64,000 nt of DNA from assembly GCA_023404955.1 (NCBI GenBank), contig JAEXZY010000165.1:1-64000 (forward strand), written 5' to 3'. The DNA is from Actinomycetes bacterium (GTDB taxonomy: Bacteria; Actinomycetota; Actinomycetes; Mycobacteriales; Mycobacteriaceae). Both the position numbers and the translations under genes were made by a program. The notes under the pieces are model-generated. The model saw only the letters and a list, made by a program, of their open reading frames with translations. It made no database searches and was not told where the DNA came from. The first letter of the stretch is position 1; every line of letters starts with the position of its first letter. This document shows positions 16,385-26,858 of this stretch, one piece after another.

Positions 16385-18739
16385 TCAGTGGGTGACCATG
16401 GGTGTCACTGCGTCCAGAACCAGGCGCAGCACCGCCACCGCTCCCTCCTTGTCGAGTGGGTCGTTGCCGTTGCCGCATTTCGGCGACTGCACGCACGATG
16501 GACAACCCGCGGGGCATTCGCACGCCTCGATCGCCGACGCCGTCGCGGACCACCACCGCGTGATCGCGCCGAAGCCGCGCGCGGCGAAGCCCGCGCCGCC
16601 GGGATAGCCGTCGTAGACGAAGATCGTCGGCAGACCGTCGACCGGGCCGACCGCGGTGGACACGCCGCCGATGTCGCCGCGGTCGCAGCTGGCGATCAGC
16701 GGCAGCAGCCCGATCGCGGCATGCTCCGCGGCGTGCAGTGACCCGGGGGTGCGCAGCGGATCGATGCCGTTCTCCGACAACGCTTCCGGGGTGATCGTGC
16801 ACATCACCGCCATGGTCTCCAGTGTGCGCGTGGGCATGTCGAGTTCGCAGAAGTCGATGACCTCGCCGTCGAGGCGGCGCCGCAGATAGCCGGTCACGGT
16901 GTTGCTCACGCACACCGGCACCAGCCCGATGGTCACCGCACCGTGCGTCGAGCGTTCGCCGGGCCCGGTGACCGTGATGTCGGTCAATTCCCTTGCGAAG
17001 GTGGTGTATCCGGGGTCTTCGGCGTGCACGAACGCGATACCGTCCTCGAAGTCCAGGGAATCCACCAGATAGCTCTCCCCCTGGTGCAGGTAGACCGCGC
17101 CGGGGTGCACCGAGGCGGCGGCCCGGCCGGCACTGGCGCTCCCCAGCATCCGGCCGGTGTCTGCCTCGAGGATCGCGATCTGCCCGCCGATCGATCCGCG
17201 GATGTCCACGGCGGGATGAGGATCGAGACCCGGCGCGGGGAAGTATCCGCTGGGGCGGCGGCGCAGCAGCCCGTCGTCGACCAGGGTGCCCGCCACGGCC
17301 TCGGCGTCCCACGTCCGGACTTCGGCGTCGGTCAGCGGCAGTTCGGTGGCCGCGCAGAGCAATTGGGGGCCGAGCACGTAGGGGTTGGCGGGGTCGATCA
17401 CGACGCGTTCGATCGGCTTGTCCAGCAGCGCAGCCGGATGGTGCACCAGGTACGTGTCGAGCGGATCGTCGCGGGCGATGAGCACCACCAGAGCGCCCTG
17501 GCCGCGCCGGCCGGCCCGCCCGGCCTGCTGCCAAAACGACGCGACGGTGCCCGGAAAGCCCGCCAGCACAACGGCGTCGAGCCCGGCGATGTCCACGCCG
17601 AGCTCGAGCGCGTTCGTCGTCGCCATCCCTCGCAACTGCCCGTCGGCGAGTGCGCGTTCCAGTGTGCGGCGATCCTCGGCCAGATACCCCGCCCGGTACG
17701 AAGCCACCTGCGAGGCGAGCTCGGGTGCGGTCTCGGCCAGCCGCGTCCTGGCGCCCAGGGCCGTCAACTCCGCGCCGCGGCGGGACCGCACGAACGTCAA
17801 AGTCCGTGCCCCCTCGGTGATCAGGTCCGCCATCACACGCGACGCCTCCGCTCCCGCCGAGCGGCGCACCGGGGCACCGTTCTCCCCGACAAGATCGGCG
17901 AGCAACGCCGGCTCCCAGAGCGCCACCGTGCGGGCGCCCTGCGGGGAACCGTCCTCGGTGACCTCGACCACCGTCTGGCCGATCAGCTCGGCCGCGGTGA
18001 CCGCGGGTTCGGCGGTCGTGGCACTGGCGAAGATCACGGTGGGCATCTGACCGCCGGGGGAGTAGCGCGCACACAACCGGAGGAGCCGGCGCAGTACCAT
18101 GGCGACGTTGGAGCCGAAAATGCCGCGGTAGTAGTGACATTCGTCGACGACGATGAATTTCAGGTGGCGCAGGAAAACCGCCCAGCGGGCGTGGTTGCGC
18201 AGCATCGACAGATGGATCATGTCCGGGTTGGAGAAGATCCACCGGGAGCGCTCCCGCGCGAATCGCCGGACATCGGCGGAGGTGTCGCCGTCATAGGACG
18301 TCGGGGCGACGTCATCGAGCCCCGCCGCCGCGGTCAGAGATGCGACCGCGCGCAACTGGTCGTGCCCGAGCGCCTTGGTGGGCGACAGGTACAGCACGCG
18401 GGCCCGCGGATCGTCCGTCAGCGCCGTCAATATCGGGAGCTGGTAGGCCAGGGACTTGCCGGACGCGGTACCCGTGCTCAGCACGACGTGCCGTCCGGCG
18501 CGGGCGTGTTCGGCGGCGGCGAGCTGATGCGACCACGGGGCGGTGATGCCGTGATCAACGAACGCTCGCACCACATCTGAGGGCGCCCACGACGGCCACC
18601 CCCGGGTGTGCGGGCGGCGCGGCGGCAGATCGGCGACATGACGCAGCGGATGTTCTCCCGGCCCGGTGCCGTCGACCGCGCACGCGAGCAGCGCTCGGCC
18701 GAATCCCAGCGCCGGATCGGGCGCCTCGGAGGTCTCCAC
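16385..18739 (-). CDS. DEAD/DEAH-box helicase with DUF1998
   Basis: A 784-residue superfamily 2 helicase, counterpart of Rv3649. Motif I is GTASGKSLAYQ, motif Ia SPTKALGHDQL, motif II DECH, motif III SATT and motif VI QQAGRAGRRGQG. The C-terminal DUF1998-type domain carries CDRGDIGG and a four-cysteine cluster (CECPAGCPSCVQSPKCG), a likely zinc site, as in the Hrq1/MrfA repair helicases. GTG 18739 has a GAGGGA ribosome-binding site and gives the family length; the frame remains open to 18973 but that reaches into the cspA promoter region. Likely role: DNA repair of cross-links, inferred from the family. Confidence 0.9.
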   Translation of the reverse strand: METSEAPDPALGFGRALLACAVDGTGPGEHPLRHVADLPPRRPHTRGWPSWAPSDVVRAFVDHGITAPWSHQLAAAEHARAGRHVVLSTGTASGKSLAYQLPILTALTDDPRARVLYLSPTKALGHDQLRAVASLTAAAGLDDVAPTSYDGDTSADVRRFARERSRWIFSNPDMIHLSMLRNHARWAVFLRHLKFIVVDECHYYRGIFGSNVAMVLRRLLRLCARYSPGGQMPTVIFASATTAEPAVTAAELIGQTVVEVTEDGSPQGARTVALWEPALLADLVGENGAPVRRSAGAEASRVMADLITEGARTLTFVRSRRGAELTALGARTRLAETAPELASQVASYRAGYLAEDRRTLERALADGQLRGMATTNALELGVDIAGLDAVVLAGFPGTVASFWQQAGRAGRRGQGALVVLIARDDPLDTYLVHHPAALLDKPIERVVIDPANPYVLGPQLLCAATELPLTDAEVRTWDAEAVAGTLVDDGLLRRRPSGYFPAPGLDPHPAVDIRGSIGGQIAILEADTGRMLGSASAGRAAASVHPGAVYLHQGESYLVDSLDFEDGIAFVHAEDPGYTTFARELTDITVTGPGERSTHGAVTIGLVPVCVSNTVTGYLRRRLDGEVIDFCELDMPTRTLETMAVMCTITPEALSENGIDPLRTPGSLHAAEHAAIGLLPLIASCDRGDIGGVSTAVGPVDGLPTIFVYDGYPGGAGFAARGFGAITRWWSATASAIEACECPAGCPSCVQSPKCGNGNDPLDKEGAVAVLRLVLDAVTPMVTH

Positions 18740-18871
18740 TCTTCCCTCACGTCGTGTCGTATGTGAATTGTTGACTACATGATGATCCTGAACAGCTTGT
18801 CGGACTGTCGCAGCAGCGCTGAACGTGGTTGACTTACCGCGGTCGCAGCTTCTGTGTTCGTGTATACGCAC

Positions 18872-18906
18872 TCGCAGGAACAACGTTGTGATCGCGGTTC
18901 CTGCGA
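18872..18906 (+). promoter_or_regulatory. Hairpin in the long cspA leader
   Basis: TCGCAGGAAC (18872-18881) and GTTCCTGCGA (18897-18906) form a perfect 10-base-pair stem within the roughly 150-nt untranslated region before cspA. A 12-base palindrome, CCGGTGCACCGG, lies further down the same leader. Cold-shock genes typically carry structured leaders that control mRNA stability or translation. Confidence 0.55.
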
Positions 18907-19021
18907 GGGTTGTAGGTCGGTCCAGTTCCGAGCACTCCACGAAGGTATGGCGGTCGGAACGGGCCCGGTGCACCGGAAGTCGGTGAACCGCCCCGGTAAG
19001 AAGAGAAGGAAATTACGAAAG

Positions 19022-19225
19022 ATGCCACAGGGAACTGTGAAGTGGTTCAACGCGGAGAAGGGCTTCGGCTTCATCGCCCCCGAGGACGGCTCCGCTGACG
19101 TCTTTGTCCACTACACGGAGATCCAGGGTTCCGGCTTCCGCACCCTGGAAGAGAACCAGAAGGTCGAGTTCGAGGTCGGCCAGAGCCCCAAGGGCCCGCA
19201 GGCCACCGGCGTTCGCGCCGTCTGA
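19022..19225 (+). CDS. cspA: Cold shock protein CspA
   Basis: A 67-residue single cold-shock domain (MPQGTVKWFNAEKGFGFI) with RNP1 (KGFGFIAP) and RNP2 (DVFVHYTEI). It is a nucleic-acid chaperone that melts RNA structure, counterpart of Rv3648c. The ATG at 19022 follows AGAAGGAAAT about 10 bases upstream. The frame is open further upstream, but that codes for no conserved residues and belongs to the leader. A textbook terminator follows. Confidence 0.97.
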   Translation: MPQGTVKWFNAEKGFGFIAPEDGSADVFVHYTEIQGSGFRTLEENQKVEFEVGQSPKGPQATGVRAV

Positions 19226-19242
19226 GTCACCTTAAGACCTGG

Positions 19243-19287
19243 CACCCCCGCGTCACCGCTCGCCGGCGGCGCGGGGGTGTTTCGTTT
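19243..19287 (+). terminator. Rho-independent terminator of cspA
   Basis: CACCCCCGCG (19243-19252) pairs perfectly with CGCGGGGGTG (19270-19279), with extra pairing inside the loop and the tail TTTCGTTT. Eighteen bases after the cspA stop. Confidence 0.92.
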
Positions 19288-19351
19288 GAGGTGACGAAAT
19301 CCGCGGCGCCGCGTTCGCGTCGGCATCCGCGGTGAACCTGGCCGGCTGGCC

Positions 19352-19357
19352 TACTGT
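19352..19357 (+). promoter_or_regulatory. -10 hexamer for leaderless start
   Basis: TACTGT lies 7 bases before GTG 19365, so the transcript should begin at or one base before the start codon. Confidence 0.5.
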
Positions 19358-19364
19358 CATCTGT

Positions 19365-19958
19365 GTGAGCCAGCTGTCTTTCTTCTCGGCTGAGTCGGTG
19401 CCGCCGGCCGTCGCCGACCTGACGGGGATGCTGGCTGGGCCTGGTCAGGCGCTGCTGGTCACCGGTATCCAGGGGCAGGCCGCGCGCCTGTCGGTGGTGG
19501 TGGACCGGCCGTGGCGCGCCGAGGCGCTGGCCGCGATGATCGCCGACGCGGGACTCGCGCCGGAGATCGCCCGTACCGACGAGAACACGCCACTGGTGCG
19601 TACGGCGGTCGATGCCCGACTGACCCCGATCGCGCTGGAGTGGACGCGTGGCGCGGTCAAGACGGTGCCCTCGCAGTGGCTGCCGGGGCCGCGAGAGCTG
19701 CGCGCGTGGACGTTGGCCGCGGGCAGTCCGGAAGCCGACGACCGATACCTGCTCGGACTGGACCCGCACGCGCCGGACACCCATTCCGTGCTGGCGTCGG
19801 CGATGATGCGGGTCGGAATTGCGCCGACGTTGATCGGGACCCGGGGTTCGCGGCCGGCCCTGCGGATCAGCGGCCGACGACGGCTGTCGCGCCTGGTAGA
19901 GAACGTGGGGGAACCTCCGGAGGACGCCGAAGCGTTGGCGTCATGGCCGCGCACGTAG
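19365..19958 (+). CDS. Conserved hypothetical protein, Rv3647c family
   Basis: A 197-residue soluble protein, counterpart of Rv3647c. No catalytic motif recognised. Visible features are an N-terminal VSQLSFFSAES, a repeated alpha/beta pattern (ALLVTGIQGQAARLSVVVD) and a basic C-terminal region with RISGRRRLSRLVENVG. It resembles a small nucleic-acid or nucleotide-binding fold, but that is a guess. The start is fixed by a -10 hexamer just upstream. It is conserved next to topA across mycobacteria. Confidence 0.78.
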   Translation: MSQLSFFSAESVPPAVADLTGMLAGPGQALLVTGIQGQAARLSVVVDRPWRAEALAAMIADAGLAPEIARTDENTPLVRTAVDARLTPIALEWTRGAVKTVPSQWLPGPRELRAWTLAAGSPEADDRYLLGLDPHAPDTHSVLASAMMRVGIAPTLIGTRGSRPALRISGRRRLSRLVENVGEPPEDAEALASWPRT

Positions 19959-19996
19959 CGGCTCGCTGACAGTATTGAGTGGGGAAGACGGTTTGC

Positions 19997-20067
19997 GTCG
20001 GCAGGCGCGGAGTGCGAAATTGTTCGTTGCCGGGGCGGGGAGCGCAACGATGTGCCAGCCTGCCGAC
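19997..20067. repeat. Nested inverted repeats upstream of topA
   Basis: Outer arms GTCGGCAGGC (19997-20006) and GCCTGCCGAC (20058-20067) are perfectly complementary. Inside them, CGTTGC (20025-20030) pairs with GCAACG (20044-20049). The element ends 45 bases before the topA start and could be a long RNA stem in its leader or a cruciform-capable operator. Confidence 0.6.
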
Positions 20068-20112
20068 GGTATGGAGAAGAAGTAGTAGGAGTGAAGACAG
20101 TGAACGGGATAG

Positions 20113-22926
<2,814 letters not shown>

Positions 22927-22935
22927 CGAGAGTTC

Positions 22936-24540
22936 TCAGCGACGGGACTTGGACACGTCGCCGCTGACCTCGACCTCGGGCGGGCTGACCAGCCCCACCG
23001 GCCGGGCCAGCTGCGTCGGGGCGGTTCGGCCACGCAGGTTCACCGTCTCCCCGACATCCCAGCACAGGGCTTCGGAGTCCAGCGCTTCACTGACCGCCAG
23101 CGCCGAGGCCAGCACGTGCCCCTTCTCCAGTTTCGCCAGCTCCGTGAGCCGCGCCGCCTCGTTGACGGGGTCGCCGATCACGGTGTACTCGAACCGCGCC
23201 TGGGCGCCGATGTGGCCGGCGATCGCCCGCCCCGCTGACACGCCGATGCCGAACTCTGTTTCGCCGAGCACCTCGATCAGCTCATCGTGCAGCTCTCGGG
23301 AGGCGGCCAGGGCTGCCCCCGATGCGTCGGGGTGTTCGATCGGCGCGCCGAAGATGGCCAGCGCGGCGTCACCCTGGAACTTGTTGACGAACCCGCCGTG
23401 CCGGTTGACGGTGTCGACGACGACGCGGAAGAAGTCGTTGAGCAGGCTCACCACGTCGGCAGCGGGCATGGTCGCCGCCAGGTTCGTCGATCCGACCAGG
23501 TCGACGAACAGCACCGCGACATCGCGTTCCTGGCCGCCCAGCTCAGTGCCGCGCTCGAGTGCCCGGCGGGCCACGTCCTCGCCGACGTAGCGGCCGAACA
23601 GGTCCCGCAGCCGCTGCCGTTCAGCGAGGTCGCGCACCATGTCGTTGAACCCGGCCTGCAGCAGGCCGAGCTCGCTGGCGTCGTAGATCTGCATGTGGGC
23701 GTTGTAGTTGCCTCGCTGCACCTCTCCCAGCGCCCAGCGCAGCTGCCGCAGCGGGTCGGCGATCGACATCGCCACCAGCACCGTGCTGGACAGCCCGATC
23801 ACCAGGGCGACGATCGCCAGCAGCAAGATCGTCGTGATCACCCGGTCGGCGGGCGCGGTGAGGATCTCGAACTTGCTAGCCACCAGCGCGAGCAGGATCG
23901 CGACCAGCGGCACTCCGGTGGACAGCACCCACGTCAGCACCTGCCGCAGGATGACGCCGGGTGCGCGGAACTTCTCCGGCACGCCGCCGCGCAGCGCGGC
24001 CACCGCGACCGGCCGCAGCACGCGCTCGGACTGCAGGTAGCCGATGATCGCGGTGGCGGTGGCGCCAAGGCCGGTCGCGACGGCGACGACGGGGGCGGAC
24101 TTGCTGGCCACCGGCCAGCTGGCCACGATGAACACCACTGATCCGAGCAGCCAGTTCGTCGCGCTGATCACCGAGCGGTAGAAGGGCATCCGCAGCGCCC
24201 GCATCCGGGCGACCTCGGTGTCGGCCGGGTCGCGGTCGCCGAGCAGCATGTCGCGGCGCTGCCAGCGCATCACCGGGATCAGCATGCGCAACGTCAGGTA
24301 CGACGCGACGGTGAACGACACGAACAGGTAGCCCAGGAAGATCGACAGGTTGTAGGTGGGCAGGTCCTGCAGCTGGATACGGTCCTCGGGGGGTAGCCCG
24401 AACCGCAGGAAGCCGAGCACGAGCAGCGCGCCGATGATGTCGGCCTGCAGCATGCCGAGCGTGAACACCGGCCAGGGGGTGCGCGCGACCCAGCGGACGA
24501 ATGCACTGATTCGCCCCACCTCGATCGCTTCGGCAGCCAC
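22936..24540 (-). CDS. Membrane class III adenylate cyclase (Rv3645 type)
   Basis: A 534-residue protein making cAMP. Six transmembrane helices (residues about 20-260) are followed by a HAMP domain (SIADPLRQLRWALGEV) and a cyclase homology domain. Metal-binding Asp residues are in VLFVDLVGST and KFQGDAALAIFG, the latter also holding the substrate-specifying Lys; VIGDPVNEAARL carries the second specificity Asp and the transition-state Asn/Arg. In M. tuberculosis Rv3645 supplies most cAMP during fatty-acid exposure and supports intrinsic drug tolerance. It starts at GTG 24540, divergent from holB, and ends 9 bases from topA. Confidence 0.95.
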   Translation of the reverse strand: MAAEAIEVGRISAFVRWVARTPWPVFTLGMLQADIIGALLVLGFLRFGLPPEDRIQLQDLPTYNLSIFLGYLFVSFTVASYLTLRMLIPVMRWQRRDMLLGDRDPADTEVARMRALRMPFYRSVISATNWLLGSVVFIVASWPVASKSAPVVAVATGLGATATAIIGYLQSERVLRPVAVAALRGGVPEKFRAPGVILRQVLTWVLSTGVPLVAILLALVASKFEILTAPADRVITTILLLAIVALVIGLSSTVLVAMSIADPLRQLRWALGEVQRGNYNAHMQIYDASELGLLQAGFNDMVRDLAERQRLRDLFGRYVGEDVARRALERGTELGGQERDVAVLFVDLVGSTNLAATMPAADVVSLLNDFFRVVVDTVNRHGGFVNKFQGDAALAIFGAPIEHPDASGAALAASRELHDELIEVLGETEFGIGVSAGRAIAGHIGAQARFEYTVIGDPVNEAARLTELAKLEKGHVLASALAVSEALDSEALCWDVGETVNLRGRTAPTQLARPVGLVSPPEVEVSGDVSKSRR

Positions 24541-24608
24541 CAGATCACCGTATCGGGCGAAGCTGACGCGTACGGGGCCTCTGAGACGGACGTGTCGGTT
24601 CGCAGCAC

Positions 24609-24614
24609 TACTGT
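24609..24614 (+). promoter_or_regulatory. -10 hexamer for holB
   Basis: TACTGT, 8 bases before the ATG at 24623; implies a near-leaderless transcript. Confidence 0.4.
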
Positions 24615-24622
24615 TATCGGCG

Positions 24623-25834
24623 ATGGCGGGTGTTTTTTCGCGTCTGGTGGGCCAAGACGCTGTGGAGGCGGAGCTGACCGCCGCGGCCCGGGCGGCGCGC
24701 GGTGATTCCGCTCACAGCGGAGCTGCCGAGGTGGGCACGATGACCCATGCGTGGCTGATCACGGGTCCGCCGGGGTCGGGGCGGTCGGTGGCGGCGCTGT
24801 GTTTCGCGGCCGCGCTGCAGTGCACCGCCGACGGCGTCCCCGGCTGCGGAGAGTGCCGCGCCTGCAGCACCACGATGGCGGGCACGCACGCCGATGTCCG
24901 CAGGATCATTCCCGAGGGCCTGTCGATCGGGGTGGACGCGATGCGCACGATCGTGCAGATCGCATCGCGGCGGCCGGGCACCGGGCGGTGGCAGATCGTC
25001 GTCATCGAGGACGCCGACCGGCTGACCGAGGGCGCGGCGAACGCGCTGCTCAAGGTGGTGGAGGAGCCTCCGCCGTCAACGGTGTTCCTGCTGTGCGCGC
25101 CGTCGGTGGATCCTGAGGACATCGCGATCACGCTGCGCTCGCGGTGCCGGCACATCGCGCTGGTGACACCGGGGGTCGACGCGATCGCGAGGGTGCTGGT
25201 GGACCGCGACGGGCTGCCGGAGGCCGATGCGGCGTGGGCAGCGTCGGTGAGCGGGGGGCACGTCGGTCGGGCTCGCCGGCTGGCCACCGATGAGCAGGCC
25301 CGGGAGCGCCGCAAGCGGGCGTTGGGCCTGGCGCGCGAGGCGGCGACCCCGTCGCGCGCGTATGCCGCGGCCGAGGAGCTGGTGCTGACCGCGGAGGCGG
25401 AGGCGAAGGCGCTGACCGGGGACCGCAACGAGGCCGAGGTTGAGGAGCTGCGCACCGCCCTGGGCGCAGGCGGCACCGGCAAGGGCACCGCAGGCACGAT
25501 GCGCGGAGCGGCAGGTGCGCTGAAGGATCTGGAGAAGCGGCAGAAGTCCCGTCAGACCCGCGCCTCGCGCGATGCGCTGGACCGGGCGCTGATCGATCTC
25601 GCGACCTACTTCCGGGACGCGCTGCTGGTCGCCTCGGGTGCTGGGGGCATCGCGCCCAACCACCCGGACATGGCAGACAAGGTGGCCGCGATGGCTGCGC
25701 ACGCGTCGCCGGCCGCGCTGCTGCGCTGCATCGAGGCGGTGCTCGAGTGCCGTGAGGCGCTGGCGATCAACGTCAAACCCAAGTTCGCCGTCGACGCGAT
25801 GGTCGGCACCGTGGGGCAGGCGCTGCGCAGCTGA
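24623..25834 (+). CDS. holB: DNA polymerase III delta' subunit
   Basis: A 403-residue clamp-loader subunit (Rv3644c counterpart). The P-loop GPPGSGRS has Arg in place of the Lys, as expected for the ATPase-inactive delta' subunit. A zinc module follows (CTADGVPGCGECRAC), and the SRC motif is in LRSRCRHIAL. Residues about 300-400 form the C-terminal collar region. ATG 24623 is preferred because it starts the conserved MAGVFSRLVGQ; the longer open frame overlaps the divergent cyclase. tRNA-Thr follows. Confidence 0.93.
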   Translation: MAGVFSRLVGQDAVEAELTAAARAARGDSAHSGAAEVGTMTHAWLITGPPGSGRSVAALCFAAALQCTADGVPGCGECRACSTTMAGTHADVRRIIPEGLSIGVDAMRTIVQIASRRPGTGRWQIVVIEDADRLTEGAANALLKVVEEPPPSTVFLLCAPSVDPEDIAITLRSRCRHIALVTPGVDAIARVLVDRDGLPEADAAWAASVSGGHVGRARRLATDEQARERRKRALGLAREAATPSRAYAAAEELVLTAEAEAKALTGDRNEAEVEELRTALGAGGTGKGTAGTMRGAAGALKDLEKRQKSRQTRASRDALDRALIDLATYFRDALLVASGAGGIAPNHPDMADKVAAMAAHASPAALLRCIEAVLECREALAINVKPKFAVDAMVGTVGQALRS

Positions 25835-25839
25835 CCGGA

Positions 25840-25869
25840 TTGGGTGCACGCCACGCCCTGTCGTAGACT
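25840..25869 (+). promoter_or_regulatory. Promoter of tRNA-Thr
   Basis: TTGGGT (25840-25845) and TAGACT (25864-25869) with an 18-base spacer, 17 bases before the mature 5' end. Confidence 0.6.
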
Positions 25870-25885
25870 CGTCCCGCCCGACCAG

Positions 25886-25961
25886 GCCGCCTTAGCTCAG
25901 TCGGTAGAGCGATTCACTCGTAATGAATAGGTCGGGGGTTCGATTCCCCCAGGCGGCTCCA
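25886..25961 (+). tRNA. tRNA-Thr (anticodon CGT)
   Basis: Complete cloverleaf: the acceptor arm GCCGCCT pairs with AGGCGGC, the D-arm is AGCTCAG...AGAGC, the anticodon stem ATTCA/TGAAT carries CGT at 25919-25921, and the T-arm is GGGGGTTCGATTCCCCC. Mature body 25886-25958 with an encoded CCA to 25961. In M. tuberculosis the same tRNA borders a block of inserted genes; here the flanks look undisturbed. Confidence 0.97.
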
Positions 25962-26018
25962 CTCTTGCTCGTCGTCTCCCGACGCCCCTGACTCCCACCG
26001 ATCGACTAGGAGACAGTC

Positions 26019-26825
26019 ATGACGACGTCGGTCAACGTTGCCGTCGCGCAGTTCGCGCCCGGTGAGGACAAGGACGCCAACCTCGAGACCATCGGGGCTC
26101 ACGTCAGCGAGGCCACGAAGCAGGGCGCTCAGCTGGTGGTGTTTCCCGAGTACGCGATGTTCACCGCGTCGAAGATGGACGAGCGCTTCCTCCGCTCGGC
26201 GGAGTCGCTGGACGGTCCGTTCGTGTCGGCGCTGCAGGAGCTGGCGCGGCGGGAAGCGGTGACGATCGTCGCGGGCATCAACGAGACCACCGACAGCGGT
26301 GAGCAGATCCACAACACACTGCTCGCGATCGACGACGGCGGCAAGGTCGCGGCCACGTACCGCAAGCTCCATCTCTACGACGCATTCGGCTACACCGAAT
26401 CGGAAATCGTGCGAGCCGGAGTGATCGGCACCCCGGAGACCTTCATCGTCGGCCCCCTGACGTTCGGCATGCAGACCTGCTACGACCTGCGCTTCCCCGA
26501 GTCGACGCGGCGGCTTGTCGACGCCGGTGCCGACGTCGTGCTGATCCCGGCGGAATGGGTGCCCGGCCCGCTGAAGGAGAACCACTGGACCACGCTGGTG
26601 CGTGCCCGGGCGATCGAGAACACCGTCTTCGTCGCCGCCGCCGACCAGTGCGGCCGGTTCGGCGCGGGCAACAGCATGATCGTCGACCCGATGGGTGTCG
26701 TGCTGGCGTCACTCGGCGAGGACGCCGGGGTGGTGTCGGCTGCGCTGAGTCCGGCACGCATCGAGCAGGTCCGCCAGAAGAATCCGGCGCTGACGCTGCG
26801 CCGGTTCACCGTCGTCGAACGCTGA
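26019..26825 (+). CDS. Carbon-nitrogen hydrolase (nitrilase superfamily)
   Basis: A 268-residue amidase of the nitrilase superfamily. The Glu-Lys-Cys triad is complete: Glu44 in VFPEYAMF, Lys116 in YRKLHLYD and Cys154 in QTCYDLRFPE. The DLRFPE context and the length resemble deaminated-glutathione amidase and omega-amidase relatives. The actual substrate is unknown. A good ribosome-binding site (AGGAGA) precedes the ATG. M. tuberculosis carries no nitrilase at this site, so it is a local addition or relocation just downstream of tRNA-Thr. Confidence 0.9.
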   Translation: MTTSVNVAVAQFAPGEDKDANLETIGAHVSEATKQGAQLVVFPEYAMFTASKMDERFLRSAESLDGPFVSALQELARREAVTIVAGINETTDSGEQIHNTLLAIDDGGKVAATYRKLHLYDAFGYTESEIVRAGVIGTPETFIVGPLTFGMQTCYDLRFPESTRRLVDAGADVVLIPAEWVPGPLKENHWTTLVRARAIENTVFVAAADQCGRFGAGNSMIVDPMGVVLASLGEDAGVVSAALSPARIEQVRQKNPALTLRRFTVVER

Positions 26826-26858
26826 GGGGTCGAACGCTGAGGGGTCGAGTGCTGAGCC
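26814..26858 (+). repeat. 15-bp tandem repeat across the stop codon
   Basis: GTCGAACGCTGAGGG is present twice exactly (26814-26828, 26829-26843) and once diverged (26844-26858). Each unit contains the in-frame TGA, so expansion leaves the nitrilase C-terminus unchanged. Confidence 0.75.
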
